64,000 bases of DNA from Porites lobata. Taxonomy: Eukaryota; Cnidaria; Anthozoa; Scleractinia; Poritidae. The stretch lies in NCBI GenBank assembly GCA_942486035.1, contig CALNXK010000013.1, forward strand, positions 2,936,001-3,000,000. Direction: 5' to 3'. Positions 35,701 to 44,536 of the stretch are shown piece after piece. The position numbers and the translations under genes were made by a program. The notes beneath the pieces were generated by a model that was not told the DNA's origin, did not search any database, and saw nothing but the letters and a program-made list of their open reading frames with translations. Each line of letters begins with the position of its first letter. Within the stretch, counting starts at the first letter, position 1.

Positions 35701-38700
35701 TTATTACTAATTTATTGTCTTATATAAGTGACTTGCAACATATTAGGGATCAGCCACATTCATAAGTTAGTTATAAAAATTCTTATAAAAATATTAAAGT
35801 GAACTGATGCAAAGTTCTACATATGGAACAAATACTGCATGGAATACATGTACATTAAACACCTCCAAAAAAAAACCTCTTATAAAAAAAATACAAAATA
35901 CAGTCAACTCCAGCCAGGGCAGGAGTTTATTTCAACCACACATCTATAATAATTTTTTTTCTGCCGGGAATTAATAATAGTTGATAGTCTGCAACACAAG
36001 AGATTCATAACTGTAATTTTATAGACCAACAATATATTACAATCTCTATCTCCCAAGAGCTAAAAAAAAATTTACAATTTTTCAACCTTTTGAGGAATAA
36101 AGCTCATTGTTCACAACAATTAACATGATTATGCAAGGACCATATAATTTCTATAAGTTTACTTGCAAAAAGAGTGTTCATTTATATAAACATCATTAAT
36201 AAATCCCAATACGGGTCATATATGTAAGTACCTGCAACAAAATACCTTGGCTGAAACATTACTTACATGTAATTTGTATAATGTTCATAGAATAAACCAA
36301 ACATACAATAAAATCACAAGGACGAATACTTAACTTTTGCATATGATGTGACAATACTGTGTAACTTTCATTAGCTCATCTTTTTCTTACACACACATTT
36401 CAACTTGTAATTAAATCATTTCTAGCTTAGTAATTTAGTATTGTACACCAAAAACATGCACATACGGCCTTGCCCTAGCTACCCAGATGATATACGAAAG
36501 GAGCAAATCAAACAGTACAGAGATAAATGAGCAAAGGCAGTTACAGGAAGACTGCAAATCTTTAAATTTCATGTGAAACATGTTCTTATAGCATAGCCCT
36601 ACATGTAAATTAATGTCGAGTAAGTTGAGATAATTCTGTAATCAAAACTCTCTAAATGCGAGCCAGTGCAATCCACCGACAGTCCCAATCGGAGAGATAC
36701 CCCTTTAACAGTAGGCTAATCATATTATACAATGTACAAGTACCATGCTGTAATTGTGCAACTCAGCCTCTTCCCACCAAACCCATGAGACAAACACACA
36801 GACCACAGCAACAAGGTCTACACTGTACATCACAATAATGCCAATTTCTTTTTGAAAAGGGGTGTGTCTTTTGACATCTCATTTGAAGGAAGCGAAAGGA
36901 AACAAGACCAATATTGCTTCATGCCACTATAACAGTGATGCAATCATCTTTAGACCTTTTGGCTGAGACAAGCTTGATAACCTTACCAAGACCCTTCTTA
37001 ACTACTTGCATTGTCTCAGCCAAGGTTTGAAACTGCATCTTTTCACCCATAACCAGCACTCTACTACAGGTGGATTGTGATCCAGACAGTTTCCGCCATT
37101 TTTATGGACAACAGACAGATTTTCTCCAATACATGTACAAGGACAATGACACTCAATTCAGGAGTTACATGTACATGTACAATATCAAATTAATATTTTC
37201 ACTGGGATTCACAAAGCACACTTCCTCTGAAAACTCATGCAATCAGTGGTAGCAATATTTTAACAGGTAGACATTTTTTCTAGATTTGCCTGTTTCCATA
37301 CTTGACCTGAATAAACCAGCTGGTAATTTGAGGCACTTTAGACAACTAATTAATTTTAAGGGCATTTTTCTGGATTGGCATAGTTTTGGACATAATGTTT
37401 TGGACAGAATTTCCCCAACTGGCAAAAAAGTTAGTATGAAAAATCATCTCACCATAACTTGTAAATCCAATCATTCCAATCATTGATATTATTGTAAATA
37501 CATTGTAAATACAAAGTACCCTTGTAGTTTTCATTAGTCTGTAACTTAGATTTTTTCCTAGGTTTCTTGCTGTTGATTCTCATCTACGTGATTTTCCAAT
37601 TTATGATGATAAAGTTGGTTTTGTATTTGCCTTGCAGGAGCAAACTTTTTATTAAAATAACAAACATTTTCTCAAGTCCTTTAGTGCAAAGGACAGTGCT
37701 CTGTGCTTTTCAGTGCTCAAAATGAATTTCCAACTCACAAGCAGGAATCAACAAGGGCAGATCCACTAAGCTGACTCTCATTATCTGAAAGATCTTGATC
37801 ATCACCAATACTTCCTGGACCTTGATTTCCACGCCAAACAAAAGACTCATCTGTTGAGCTGATAACCAAAAAACAAAATGAACATCAATAGAAGGATGAT
37901 AAAAAATAAAATAATAATAATAATAAATGATATTTTCAGAGGAGGCCTCCAAGCACCGAAAGGGGGTTTTCACGAGGGTCCTCTAAAATAAAGTGCAAAA
38001 TAATATACATTAAAATAATACTAAAAATGTGGCTAAAAACAAAGACTACAGTTTGTGTTAAACTAAGATAAAAATACTAAATTAATACGGTTCAAAATGG
38101 TCAAGTGAAAACTGTTTCACTTTTGGCATCAGTCTCTTGAGCTTACTCGGCAGTGAGGCCCAATTGTTTATTGCTTTATAATTTACAACAGACACCACAA
38201 TATTAGAAAATCAGAACACTTAGGCCAGCATTGAACCATAATAAAAAAAACCACATTATAGGAATTTTTCTGTCAATTTAAAAGAAGGACATTGCACCTC
38301 TAACAACAGATGTGAAAAATAAAGAAAGATTTGTGAATTTAAGCTTGGTAAAATATATGAACGTCAAAGGTGTGATAATAAGCATGTCACAAGTCTAGGA
38401 CTTGTGAAGTTGTGACCAAACTGGGACATAAAAGACTATCAAATTCAGACATTTGACAACAGACCCACACCCCCCTCCCCTGTCAGGACCTCTGAGCGGT
38501 CCACAAATGCACAACATCAAATTGCAAAACACTCCAAATTTTTTTCGGTGTATGCATAGGATAGCAATGGCCAAATGATGTCAAAAATGCTAAAATGAAA
38601 AACAGATAAATAAAATAAGTATCATTTTTGGGGTAAAAGGAGCGCCAATCAGATGTATCTATAATGTAGCCAAAAATAGTAAAAACTGAGGATAATGTTT

Positions 38701-41257
38701 GATTTGCTGGGAAGCCATACCAACATAACCTTATGATTTTCGAGAGGTTATTAATTGTTTTAACAGCTAAATTCCGTTCTCAGGTTAAACAACTATTTAC
38801 CCTTAGTTACCAGGGTCAGAGCACAAGAAAAAAGCTAACCCAAATAGGTTAAATACTGACAATAGAATTAAAGCTGAAACATACAAAAGAATAACCCAAT
38901 GATCAGAGTAACATGAAAATAACACCAAAACTCAAGGGGTACACATTTAACTTCTGAGCCACCCTTGACTGTAGAAAATAGCCAAGTAATTTACCTCTTA
39001 CCACTCCGGAATATAAACCTCATTATGGTCAATTTGAATTTTTTGTTTCAGTCATTTGCCAAGCCAGTCTAGCCTTTGTGCTATAAATAGGGTTATCATA
39101 GAATGATTATAATAACTATTTATGGTTCCTTGATTTCACTAATTGAATAGTGTTTCTCTGCCTACAATAAACTGTATACCCTTTGAAAATCAATTTTGAG
39201 CACTTTTGGGTTTCCTTTACAGTTAGAACCATCAGGTCTCTATCATGATAACAACACATTACCTATGTGTATCCAGATGAAAACATACAAGTTGCAAAGC
39301 AACCACGACAGATAATTGAAGAATGAGGGAAAGTCATGCCTCCTGTTGGAGTCAAGCCAGAGTATAAACACACTGCTAAATTGTCTCTATAGGAGCTACT
39401 TTTTCTTTTTAAAAATTTGCATTTCAAGGACCTAATTTATCACAATTTCTCTTAAATTTCCTCACTAGTCCTTCCTTTATTATCAAGGAAAATTATTCAA
39501 AGAAAAGTAAATAATATTCACGCAAAGTTACATTTGTAAGTGTTTCATGAAAAGACTGCTTCACCGTGATTCTTTTTGGACATCTGAAAAAACATTTGAC
39601 CGCCATTAAGCTGTCAACAATTTGACACCTCGGGAAAATATTTCACACTTACAAACATTTCAACAGTAGTCTTCCAGGCATGAACCTCATCAAAAGATAA
39701 ATTTTCCCTAACATGGTGCTTTGCTTTGATCACGAAATTGGTTCGAACGAGGCAAACGAGGCGAACGAGGCAAAATGGAGAATTAGAACTTAGGTGATAG
39801 CTACCCTTCCGGAACAATACCCAAGACTGACATTAGAGAGGAATGCATTGTTCAGAAACTTTAAAACGCCAGCAAATATAACTTTCACTCTCAATACAGA
39901 ATTTTAACCTCAAGACTTTTTTCGCCGAGTTACTAGCTAGTTTGTACAACTTTAAATGACTGTAACGCAGAGGCAAGGGGTAAATTCTTGAATAAAATTC
40001 TCTTCACAAAAACACAATCCATGCACCGATTGCCTTTCAGGAAATGAAAACGCCAAATACAAAGACTCGAAAACTTGATTTATGATACCTGATAGCTAGC
40101 CGTGGATAAAAAAAAGCACTTGCCGACGTTGATTGTAATCAAAATAAGCTTACTTTTAGCAAAGTCTCTCTGATGAAGTTTGTTACAAAGCACGACTAGT
40201 TGAAAGGTTTGAAGAGATAATCCGACATATTATAATTAAAATGGTCCGCGCCAAGGTATAATCACCCTTTATAAATATCCATTTGTAACACAAGCAAGAA
40301 ATCGGTTCCTACAAAATGACTTTCGATCGAACGTTCCTAAACTTAAAATTATGCGTACATGTCAGTGACGAGATTCAACCATAAGAAAGAAACATCCAGA
40401 CATTTTTACTTATTTATTAAGCAAGTACCATATAAATATCAAATTAATGGAAATGATCTTGATGGAATCGTAACAAACTCACTTCCATGAATTTAATGGT
40501 TTGTGAAAAACTGAAAACACTTAATTCTCAAGCTGGGATCGTAAAATTCAAATAAAAAAATATTCAAGCTTATCTTGACTATATCTTCAGTATACAAACA
40601 CGACAATGAGTTTCTTACCTTCCCATCGAGCTAACACTTGCTGTTTCCGAGCCATATTTGCACTGCAAGTGAAAATATTGAGAGGTTTATAATCGTACAT
40701 GTTGTATAACATCTTTTTACGCCGTGCAAAATTGAGGTTTGACCTACTACGCGGCCCATGACCGGCGCGGAACAAAATTAGCGTACCCAGGCAGGAATTC
40801 AAAATAGGAATCAAAACTCGAACTCCTTGGCTTACCTTTTCTAACTGCTGTGCAACATTTCTTCTCTCTTGTTCTAATTCTCGGGAAAGCATTTCAAATT
40901 GAGCTTCCTGTCAAAGACGGCAAAAAGTACGTTTAAAGAGTATATCACAAACCACAGAGTTTTATAGGGCGGAAAAGAAGTTGAAATTCGAAGCTTTCAA
41001 GTTTGCAAGGCCAAGCTATGTGCAAGAAGCTACCGGAACACAAGCCATTTGACCTCAAGATTACCAGCAGCATTAACGGCATGCAGAGACTCAAAGATAA
41101 TAATCAAGTATAAGGGGTTCGATGATGTTAATCACATTAAATCTACGGAGAACCACAAAAATATACAGCAACTGTACATGCTTACCTGTTGCCTGACAGA
41201 GCGAAGGAGGTTCGCTGCGGAGTCTTCGTTATACAAATCGCGTCGACGATAAGACAT
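8187..41257 (-). CDS. PLAT-domain delta-catenin (p120/ARVCF family), 30 coding exons, 1,773 aa
   Basis: Coding exons (minus strand, first to last): 41186-41257, 40836-40907, 40619-40662, 37739-37858, 35111-35146, 33767-33882, 32816-33178, 32264-32413, 29802-29992, 28658-28841, 25550-25743, 24308-24476, 23189-23459, 22299-22612, 21583-21776, 20251-20425, 19214-19404, 18091-18268, 17251-17444, 16628-16790, 16337-16478, 15732-15852, 14910-14978, 13616-13663, 13033-13308, 11996-12349, 11188-11338, 9908-10043, 9198-9291, 8187-8726. All junctions are GT/AG and phase-compatible, and the sum is 5,322 nt. Order of domains: N-terminal coiled coil and linker (1-324), PLAT (325-449), PLAT (450-570), short-repeat linker (571-765), three PLATs (766-1130), armadillo domain (1131 to about 1615), tail ending DSWV. 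p120 catenins bind the cadherin juxtamembrane segment. The exon set is inferred by eye; 5' non-coding exons are unknown. The inserted PLATs are unusual for the family. Confidence 0.85.
8843..8864. repeat. (CA)n microsatellite
   Basis: About eleven CA units in a row, preceded by an A-rich tract, within the last intron of the catenin gene. Confidence 0.9.
9198..16478 (-). CDS. Delta-catenin armadillo-repeat exons (coding exons 21-29)
   Basis: Nine exons (16337-16478 through 9198-9291) encode the armadillo domain in colinear order with vertebrate p120. Landmarks are NAANYLQHLSYSDEQVKVKV, GGIPVLVRLLDHELEEIH, EALIRLLKR, VKEVLLGVLWNLSS, GVLRNVSSAGPEARR, SVCILRNLSYRL, VELLWQPEIVKSYLSIM, RSAVRKEKGLPILVELL, RNLAIDPRNKDLIGKY and SVGGLKKIV. 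A basic loop (GVASKKKKKG) occupies the place of the Lys-rich insert in repeat 6 of p120, a region linked to Rho and membrane binding in vertebrates. Two exons are very small (69 and 48 bp) and fall below usual ORF detection. Intron lengths are 0.4-1.2 kb. I find no frame break in this part. Confidence 0.9.
9389..9530. repeat. Short inverted-repeat element in a catenin intron
   Basis: The left arm GGCCATTTTGAGGTTGCGTC leads into TATGGGACTGTTTT. The right arm, read in reverse complement, gives GGCCATTTTGACTGGGTCGA followed by TATGGGATTGTTTTT. The arms are about 43 bp with roughly 50 bp between, which fits a small MITE. No clear target duplication was found. Confidence 0.5.
10112..10385. repeat. 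Interspersed repeat, copy 2
   Basis: Second member of the family at 6436-6700, same orientation, sharing GTCTAGTTCATT, GGAACTTGACGTTA, CATATCAAACCTTACA and CAATTGCAATCCGTTA. It lies inside the intron between the catenin exons 11188-11338 and 9908-10043. Confidence 0.65.
10484..10562. repeat. tRNA-related SINE fragment, copy A
   Basis: The stretch begins GTTGGCTATTTACAAGCGTG and contains TTTGAACTCGGGACGA, a reverse-oriented pol III B-box-like block. The same tail, GTTGACTATTTACAAGTGTG, and a B-box occur on the reverse strand of 25222-25325. This suggests two members of one tRNA-derived SINE family. The tRNA fold is incomplete, so this is not a tRNA gene. Confidence 0.5.
16479..16627 (-). other. 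149-bp intron joining PLAT and armadillo exons
   Basis: The last PLAT exon ends at 16628 with donor GCAG|GTTAGC. The first armadillo exon starts at 16478 after acceptor TTTATAG. The gap is only 149 bp, far shorter than the other introns of this gene, and the phase (1) matches on both sides. Such a short spacer between same-strand exons makes two separate transcription units unlikely, because no room remains for a terminator and promoter. This is the best single-locus evidence for the chimera. Confidence 0.8.
16628..17444 (-). CDS. PLAT domain 5 (catenin exons 19-20)
   Basis: Exon 17251-17444 encodes SDYNVRVKTGNVKNAGTESN, IYLQIFGDKGDTG and LQTVDVGN. Exon 16628-16790 encodes KVRIGHDGRGLGTGWYLEE and IFPCNRWLADYEDDGKTERD. 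This is the standard PLAT/LH2 beta-sandwich pattern seen in LOXHD1: a TG-x3-AGT-(D/E)-x-N-(I/V) start, a GDxGDT turn, HD-x2-G-x3-GW(Y/F) and FPC-x2-W(L/V) with an acidic EDDGK. Residues about 1012-1130. The intron falls after VDVG(N/K) in phase 0, as in every PLAT cassette of this gene, which points to duplication of a two-exon unit. Confidence 0.9.
18091..19404 (-). CDS. PLAT domain 4 (catenin exons 17-18)
   Basis: Exon 19214-19404 encodes LYHLAIKTGDERSAGTDANV, WVQVYGDKGDTGHVQLKKSG and DYFTLEAGDVGK. Exon 18091-18268 encodes IEKLRVGHDGRGPAADWYVE and LIFPCHAWVAEEHGAGSADK. All landmark positions of the PLAT fold are present. The end of the domain is the most divergent of the five: the usual EDDGK turn is replaced by EHGAGSADK. 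Residues about 889-1011 of the predicted protein. Entry phase is 1, the internal intron phase 0, exit phase 1. Confidence 0.9.
20251..21776 (-). CDS. PLAT domain 3 (catenin exons 15-16)
   Basis: Exon 21583-21776 encodes AYQLCLKMGDVLGDGTEGNV, FIQLFGDKGMTEQIQLRQAG and YKFTVETVDIGK. Exon 20251-20425 encodes IEKISVSHDSRHTNSGWYLE, TVFPSHCWLLREGDGRIVRD. The Cys of the usual FPC motif is Ser here. A composite repeat (20899-21431) occupies the downstream part of the intervening ~1.16-kb intron region and beyond. Residues about 766-888. Confidence 0.9.
20899..21431. repeat. Composite interspersed repeat, copy 1
   Basis: Block A (20899-20986, starting CCTATATCTACCGTTC) and block B (21118-21431) both recur at 44938-45346. 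Block B is in the opposite relative orientation there. Block B carries the 13-mer CCGAAAATTCTAG or close variants about five times, near 21182, 21241, 21313, 21362 and 21406, spaced about 45-70 bp apart. A short readable frame on the minus strand (DTQRQFSENI) is also present in copy 2, but it probably reflects shared repeat sequence and not a gene. Confidence 0.65.
22299..23459 (-). CDS. Short-repeat linker between PLATs (catenin exons 13-14)
   Basis: Exons 23189-23459 and 22299-22612 encode about 195 residues (571-765) of low-complexity linker. A Thr run (SPSKTTTTTTTETTTKLE) is followed by four or five imperfect repeats of 15-19 residues with the core (K/R)xVIxEExRYTT: KPVMDESRYST, KKVITEELRYTAV, KSVIEEVRYTTS, KTVIQEEYRYTTS and RKIFEERMVMKE. 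A Pro/Glu part with PPPKNEYHYHEEVLPPP comes after. The entry phase is 1, the internal phase 2 and the exit phase 1, so the pair is also a symmetric cassette. The repeats look like Tyr-containing docking or phosphorylation sites; that function is speculation. Confidence 0.8.
23729..24006. mobile_element. Palindromic MITE, copy 1
   Basis: The element begins near ATTTTGAATGAATAATAAAA and contains a perfect 40-bp palindrome at 23779-23818 (arm GATGTGAAGAATTATGCAGA). It continues CAGCCTCATTCAATAATTG and ends AGAATATTTTGAATGAATAA near 24006. Related copies are at 62957-63055 (reverse orientation, one end only) and 63395-63670. It lies in the intron between catenin exons 12 and 13. Confidence 0.7.
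24308..25743 (-). CDS. PLAT domain 2 (catenin exons 11-12)
   Basis: Exon 25550-25743 encodes TSYHLAVKTGEMFTAGTDAN, VYFQLIGSEGETEKIQLRQG and KFIVETVDVGT. Exon 24308-24476 encodes VQKLRIGHDNNGSAPGWFLE and FVFPCHRWLARNEDDGKIER, ending DLLPG. This is a complete, canonical LOXHD1-type PLAT with the acidic EDDGK turn. Residues about 450-570. Phases 1-0-1. Confidence 0.9.
25222..25325. repeat. tRNA-related SINE fragment, copy B
   Basis: The segment contains GGGGTCCTGGGTTCGAGTCC, a near-perfect pol III B box with its stem, followed by GGATTTGTTCTCGGACGTTA and a tail, CACACTTGTAAATAGTCAAC. The tail and B box recur in reverse orientation at 10484-10562. No full cloverleaf can be drawn, so I call it a SINE. 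Confidence 0.55.
26383..26601 (-). other. Unassigned open stretch in the PLAT region
   Basis: A minus-strand frame follows a plausible acceptor (CAACAG at about 26512) and reads VFRKGPSYKRRHRMKMAELD before a stop. A GTATGT donor is possible near 26402. Entry in phase 0 would fit splicing from the unpaired PLAT exon at 27620-27807, but the exit phase (2) does not fit the next catenin exon (phase 1). I do not recognise the peptide. It may be chance or a cryptic terminal exon. Confidence 0.2.
26670..26844 (-). pseudogene. Decayed second-half PLAT exon
   Basis: Following an intact-looking acceptor (CATGTTCTAG), the sequence aligns by eye with other PLAT second halves: IDRLQ at the start, FVEE in the middle, then FPCYCWLVD after a frame change. 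It carries an in-frame TGA after about 14 codons, at least two shifts of frame and a TAA or TGA near the end. It therefore cannot encode the second half of a PLAT domain. Its partner first-half exon at 27620-27807 remains open. The acceptor region is also duplicated (see 26851-27016). Confidence 0.8.
26851..27016. repeat. Local duplication at the dead PLAT acceptor
   Basis: CTGTCAATCTAGAACATGAC followed by AACAAAACATCGCCATTA (from about 26849) is repeated at about 26957 as CTGTCAATCTAAAACATAAC with AACAAAACACCGCTATTA, and both copies continue to GAATAAA(A)TGGGA. On the minus strand both copies include a T-rich tract and an AG|ATTGACAG acceptor-like site. Confidence 0.7.
27360..27580. repeat. 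Degenerate CTGA-type simple repeat
   Basis: The stretch is dense in ACTGACTG, GACTGACTGT and ACTGATTGACTG words, with interruptions. It begins about 40 bp past the splice donor of the unpaired PLAT exon (27620). Reading through that donor gives an open extension of about 64 codons rich in Ser, Val and Trp, which is an artefact of this repeat. Confidence 0.7.
27620..27807 (-). CDS. Unpaired first-half PLAT exon (possible dead or poison exon)
   Basis: The exon has a good acceptor (TTTCATTTCAG), a good donor (GGAAAG|GTGAGT) and an open frame with TSYTMSVKLGEVLSPDTNLY, VQLFGEEGETSKIMLRPVGS and YKFTVETVNIGK. It is thus a normal first half of a PLAT. Its second-half partner at 26670-26844 is decayed. 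It enters in phase 1 and ends in phase 0, while the next intact exon (25743) needs phase 1, so inclusion shifts the frame. I leave it out of the 1,773-aa model. It could be skipped, used as a frame-disrupting exon, or paired with a second half that I have missed. Confidence 0.6.
28658..29992 (-). CDS. PLAT domain 1 (catenin exons 9-10)
   Basis: Exon 29802-29992 encodes TYNLSIKVGDVKGSGTDGNV, YIQLFGERGNTAKIQLRQAG and YKFTVDTVDIGK. Exon 28658-28841 encodes VDRIKLSHDHTGYGSGFFVE and VKFPCRCWLAQDVDDGKIER. It is the first PLAT after the N-terminal catenin linker (residues about 325-449). The internal intron holds a complete hAT-like MITE (28965-29466). Confidence 0.9.
28965..29466. mobile_element. 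hAT-like MITE with 8-bp target duplication
   Basis: The element is 502 bp. Its left end is TAGGGGTGTAACGATT and its right end, in reverse complement, is TAGTGGTGTAATGATT. It is flanked on both sides by CACAGCAA (28957-28964 and 29467-29474). Sub-terminal parts are rich in GATTCGATT/AATCGAGA words that pair across the element. An 8-bp duplication and these termini are hAT features. No transposase frame is present. Confidence 0.85.
29993..32263. other. Large catenin intron, no features seen
   Basis: 2.27-kb intron between the last N-terminal linker exon and the first PLAT exon. It is strongly AT-rich with short A and T runs. I see no coding exon, RNA gene or structured repeat in it. The first PLAT block begins at its 3' end. 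Confidence 0.6.
32264..33882 (-). CDS. Delta-catenin N-terminal linker exons 6-8
   Basis: Exon 33767-33882 reads DDQEPFYDRSLVNGKSALSG. Exon 32816-33178 reads LTPGQTVKKVVTRTEVRT, then ERYTFDNRAVNG and a Ser/Gly/Pro part (HGPGSQSSVEDYKRPYSPGS). Exon 32264-32413 is Ser/Thr/Arg-rich (SRHSSQSSSVSTKAYRNTSQ). The basic VKKVVTRT segment resembles the VKKVVKTVTTR motif in the N-terminal region of p120 catenin, which links these exons to the family. The rest looks disordered and phosphorylatable. Exon 8 ends in phase 1, the same phase in which both the first PLAT exon and the first armadillo exon begin. Confidence 0.85.
34752..35021. mobile_element. MITE with CAGGGGCGTAGC termini
   Basis: The element is 270 bp. 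The left end is CAGGGGCGTAGCCAGGATTT; the right end in reverse complement is CAGGGGCGTAGCTAGGGGGG. Long G and C tracts (GGGGGGGTCAC) lie near each end. TTTAG flanks both sides (34747-34751 and 35022-35026). The termini recall widespread hAT-type MITEs. A full 8-bp duplication is not visible, so the class is tentative. Confidence 0.75.
35111..35146 (-). CDS. 36-bp delta-catenin microexon 5
   Basis: The exon reads KVLQERGLSDSR between a TTTCAG acceptor and a GTATGT donor, entering and leaving in phase 2. It keeps the frame between exon 4 (37739-37858) and exon 6 (33767-33882). It is too small to be found as an open frame, but the phase fit on both sides supports it. Confidence 0.75.
35449..35884. 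repeat. Tandem duplication in a catenin intron, ~210-bp units
   Basis: Units at about 35449-35655 and 35668-35884 share ACATTGATTGATTGATT, CTAATTTATTGTCTT, TTATAAAAATTCTTATAAAA and CTGATGCAAAGTTCTACATA in the same order. They differ by small indels and substitutions, indicating an old direct duplication. Confidence 0.7.
35885..37738. other. Catenin intron, no features seen
   Basis: AT-rich intron sequence between exons 5 and 4 of the catenin gene. I recognise no coding exon, RNA gene or bounded repeat. Short open frames here show no family resemblance. Confidence 0.55.
37739..41257 (-). CDS. Delta-catenin N-terminal exons 1-4 with start codon and coiled coil
   Basis: The ATG is at 41257-41255. 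Exon 1 (41186-41257) reads MSYRRRDLYNEDSAANLLRS followed by VRQQ. Exon 2 (40836-40907) reads EAQFEMLSRELEQERRNVAQ followed by QLEK. This is nearly the p120/ARVCF N-terminal coiled coil (VKEQEAQFEKLTRALEEERR type), in the same place in the protein. Exon 3 (40619-40662, 44 bp) reads YGSETASVSSMG. Exon 4 (37739-37858) is acidic and Ser-rich (GDDQDLSDNESQLSGSAL). Phases are 0, 0, 2, 2. The start is chosen because it is the first ATG in frame and sits directly before the family coiled coil. Confidence 0.85.
37859..40618. other. Catenin intron, no features seen
   Basis: 2.76-kb intron between coding exons 3 and 4. It is AT-rich. I saw no exon, RNA gene or clearly bounded repeat. Confidence 0.55.
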
Positions 41258-44188
41258 CGTGATACGAGATTACTCTGCTAAAATCGGACTATAAAGTGGG
41301 AAAGCTGAAGCCCGGTTTCCAAACGCAGTGCTTAGAACCAACTTAATTTCAAAAATGTAACTGAGGAATCGGATTAATAGTATCGAAAAACTCGACGATT
41401 ACTCTCCGTCCATCAAGATATTGGACGCGACGACAAACAATTGTCTGTCCCACCCTCCCTCAGGCAATACGGGTTTGAAACATGTCAGTCAAATTCTAGT
41501 TGCCATGACAATATTTGCCGCGTCGTGACCACATGCGGGAAATACGTTCATTCAAAACAAAGGAAAAGAATTTCATCCAAAAGAGTCTTTGTAGCACAAA
41601 GTTTTACTAACGTAAGGACATTCGTCTCCCTACATGTTGTTTAGGCCCACATTCACTTTTACTTTACTTTTTATGGGAAAACTACTCATGATTTGAAAAA
41701 AACATTTTCTTCTGCTCAAATTTAATCAAAGAGGACATATTTGAAGAGTAGACTTTTAAAATCTGTTTACTGAAGAAATAATGATAGCCAATAAAAAATG
41801 GAGGGACTTATCATCGCTTTATTCAAAAATAAATTGCAAAGGACAAAAGAAATTTAGGTTTGTTTGTTATCGACCGTCTTATCAGAAAGTTTAATTGCCG
41901 AAAAAATGCTCAAGGACAAAAAGGGATCAAATGTTTTGTTTGGGCGTCGCCGTAACGCAACGAAAAGTTAATGTTTATTCTTTCCCGCCGTAAGAATGAT
42001 TTTTTTTCATTACCTTATTTTATTATGTGTGGTTAGGCTGGGAGCTAATCATGTTTAAATCATTTTATTTTGCAACCAACATTTTACGCTAATTTGTTTG
42101 AAACAGCCGCTAACTGATTGTTCGAAAGAAGCCAGTTACTAGTCCGATCCACGGAAAAGTAAACCATTTGCGATTCATGACAATTATTGCTGTTTTCCGA
42201 ACCGTTTGCTACATAAACGGAAAGCGGCTTATACATGTCGCCCAAGGTCTATTTAGAGCTCAAGACTTTGAATGTAAGACTATTCACGCGATAAGAAGTA
42301 TTGTTCTTGTAGTATTTTTATGGCATTCCGAACACGAATGGCAAATGGCGATTTGTTGTACATATCGGTACACATATAAATACTGTTCTTGTTATACCTA
42401 TACAGAAATCAGAACTTCAACTTAAAAAGTGGAAAAATACAAAGAAACCCCAAACGTGAATCGTCAGAAGAGGCTATCGTCTGCAAAGCAACAACTTGCT
42501 TAAATATTCACACCCTTGAAGTCTACTGGCAAAAATGTATTTTTGTGACGTACGAGAATCGATTAATAGAGGGAAATTTTAATCCGCTTTTAAACACTCT
42601 CAGTAGATGACTGTCGTTTGATTTAAGAGCCGAAACTGTTTAGCATTGAGGTGGTTGATTGAACTGAGGTCAAACAGAAAACTTTTTTCGAAACAGTACA
42701 TGTGCGTGTCTTTTATAAACCATGATTTCAAAAAATATGTGACACAGTAAATCGGTGATAAAGCTTTCTAAATGGCCAGGATTTACTTGTTTAACTACGA
42801 GATACTTGAGATGTTTGCATACATTGCTTCTTGATTAAAAGAAATGTTATTCATGATGTTTTCTATGTAATAGGGGTTGCAGATTTCCAAAACACTTGAT
42901 CAGCATCTAAAAACATCGTTCGAATCTACCGATTGTTCTGTGCTATAATAATCTGTACACACTTATAACACTATTGCAGTGCTTGAGGAGAAAAAAACAT
43001 TATTTAACGGCAGCAACTTAAATAAAGGCTAACACAAAACGTTTCGATAGCTCACCTGGGAAGTGTCGAAGCTTTCTTTGCTCAAAAAATGGCGTGATGA
43101 AAACTCACATCCGTCCACAAGAGGAGTGATTTCTCTTTCTTGTCACAAAAATCACGCAATGGCAAGTGTCCGATAGAAACGCGAAGCCGCGGTGGCTTTC
43201 GCGCAAGACAATCCGCCGATATTTGTTATCCCAAACTGCGAAAAGAGATTCAAAGATGGCCGCAAAACGAACCGATGATTAACCTGTTTCCGTTAAAATT
43301 CCGCCAAGGACACACAAAAGCAGTGAATGCGGGAGTCGGCGAACGCCAACTGGTTGAAATATGGTATGCAAATTTAAAGGAAATATATGCTGACGTTCGT
43401 CTCTATTATTTTGAGATTACTGTCTGCTCTAAATAACACTTGAGACACTAGCCAATGGGTGTACGCATTAGTGATAATGCGAAAATATTGTCTATTGTTT
43501 CTACCAGAAGACGTCGGAGAAGTAGCGCGGCGCCATAGGAATTGACGAGATTTGATGGTACCAGAAGTCAACCTTTAGACTATTTTTATACAAATATTAC
43601 TACAAAATAAGAAAAACTCGCTGAATGTGACAGGATGTGAATGAGCCATGACAAGCTTGGAATAAAACTTTCCTATATGAACCTGGCAAGAATACTAGAG
43701 AATAAGCCCCCCGAGGGGGTACTCCTGGCCGGCCTATGTTGGTGAGTAGCCTGCGTAGCTGGTGATTTTGCTGGTCGAGCGCGCACATAAGCGTGACGAG
43801 AGAGGCGGAAGGGGTAGCCGCTTTTCTTTCTTCCTTCTCGTCCCAAACAAAACACCAGCCACTTAGGCTGGTTGGTGAGTCCTTTCATGGCAGGAAGGAA
43901 GTTCTCCTTATCGCTGCTGTCAGGTCCTGGAGCTCGTTTCTCGAAAGTCCCCTTTGCGGTTCACATTCAAGATCGACATGATCAAAGATATGTATTAAAA
44001 TTATCAGTTTGCAAAACACAATGGACTTGTGAGAGGATTAGAACTGGGGCTTATTGTTTTTAGATTTTAATTTTAAAATACAACTCACGAGAAACGGGTC
44101 CCGTGGCCGAAAGGCTTAGCTGGCTTTATCGAGCCGGTGTCGTTTTCTTGCTTACGTGCAAGTTCTCTTTTAGTGATCGATGTTGCAC

Positions 44189-44279
44189 GGGACGATTTGC
44201 AACGACAATTTTTAGCGTAACACAGCATTGCAATGTTGCAACGCTGTGTTGCGTTTAAAATCGTCTTTGGGAATCGTCC
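44189..44279. repeat. Long imperfect hairpin
   Basis: The arm GGACGATTTGCAACGACAAT then AGCGTAACACAGCATTGCA pairs with the downstream stretch, which in reverse complement reads GGACGATTCCCAAAGACGAT then AACGCAACACAGCGTTGCAA. The arms are about 44 nt with almost no loop. It is probably a small fold-back element. Confidence 0.65.
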
Positions 44280-44536
44280 AGCGTAACATCACCTTTAAGG
44301 TCGTCCAACTTCCTACCACTTTTGTCTTTTTATTTTCTAACTAATTATATGCATTGTAGACTACATTTAAATTGTTCAGAATTAAACACAAGCATGATAA
44401 ATAAAAAATAGAGACAATACTTCACCTATAAAATCCGATCATGTATGTTTTGCTCACAAAGTTCCTGGCGGGTGGGAAACTTTGTTCCAATGCAAGCTGT
44501 GTGATTGAACTTTTTCGGATCTGCATGAAATAAATA

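Noticed and set aside
35449..35884. A CRISPR-like or satellite array
   Set aside because: There are only two long diverged units with no spacers; a simple direct duplication explains it.
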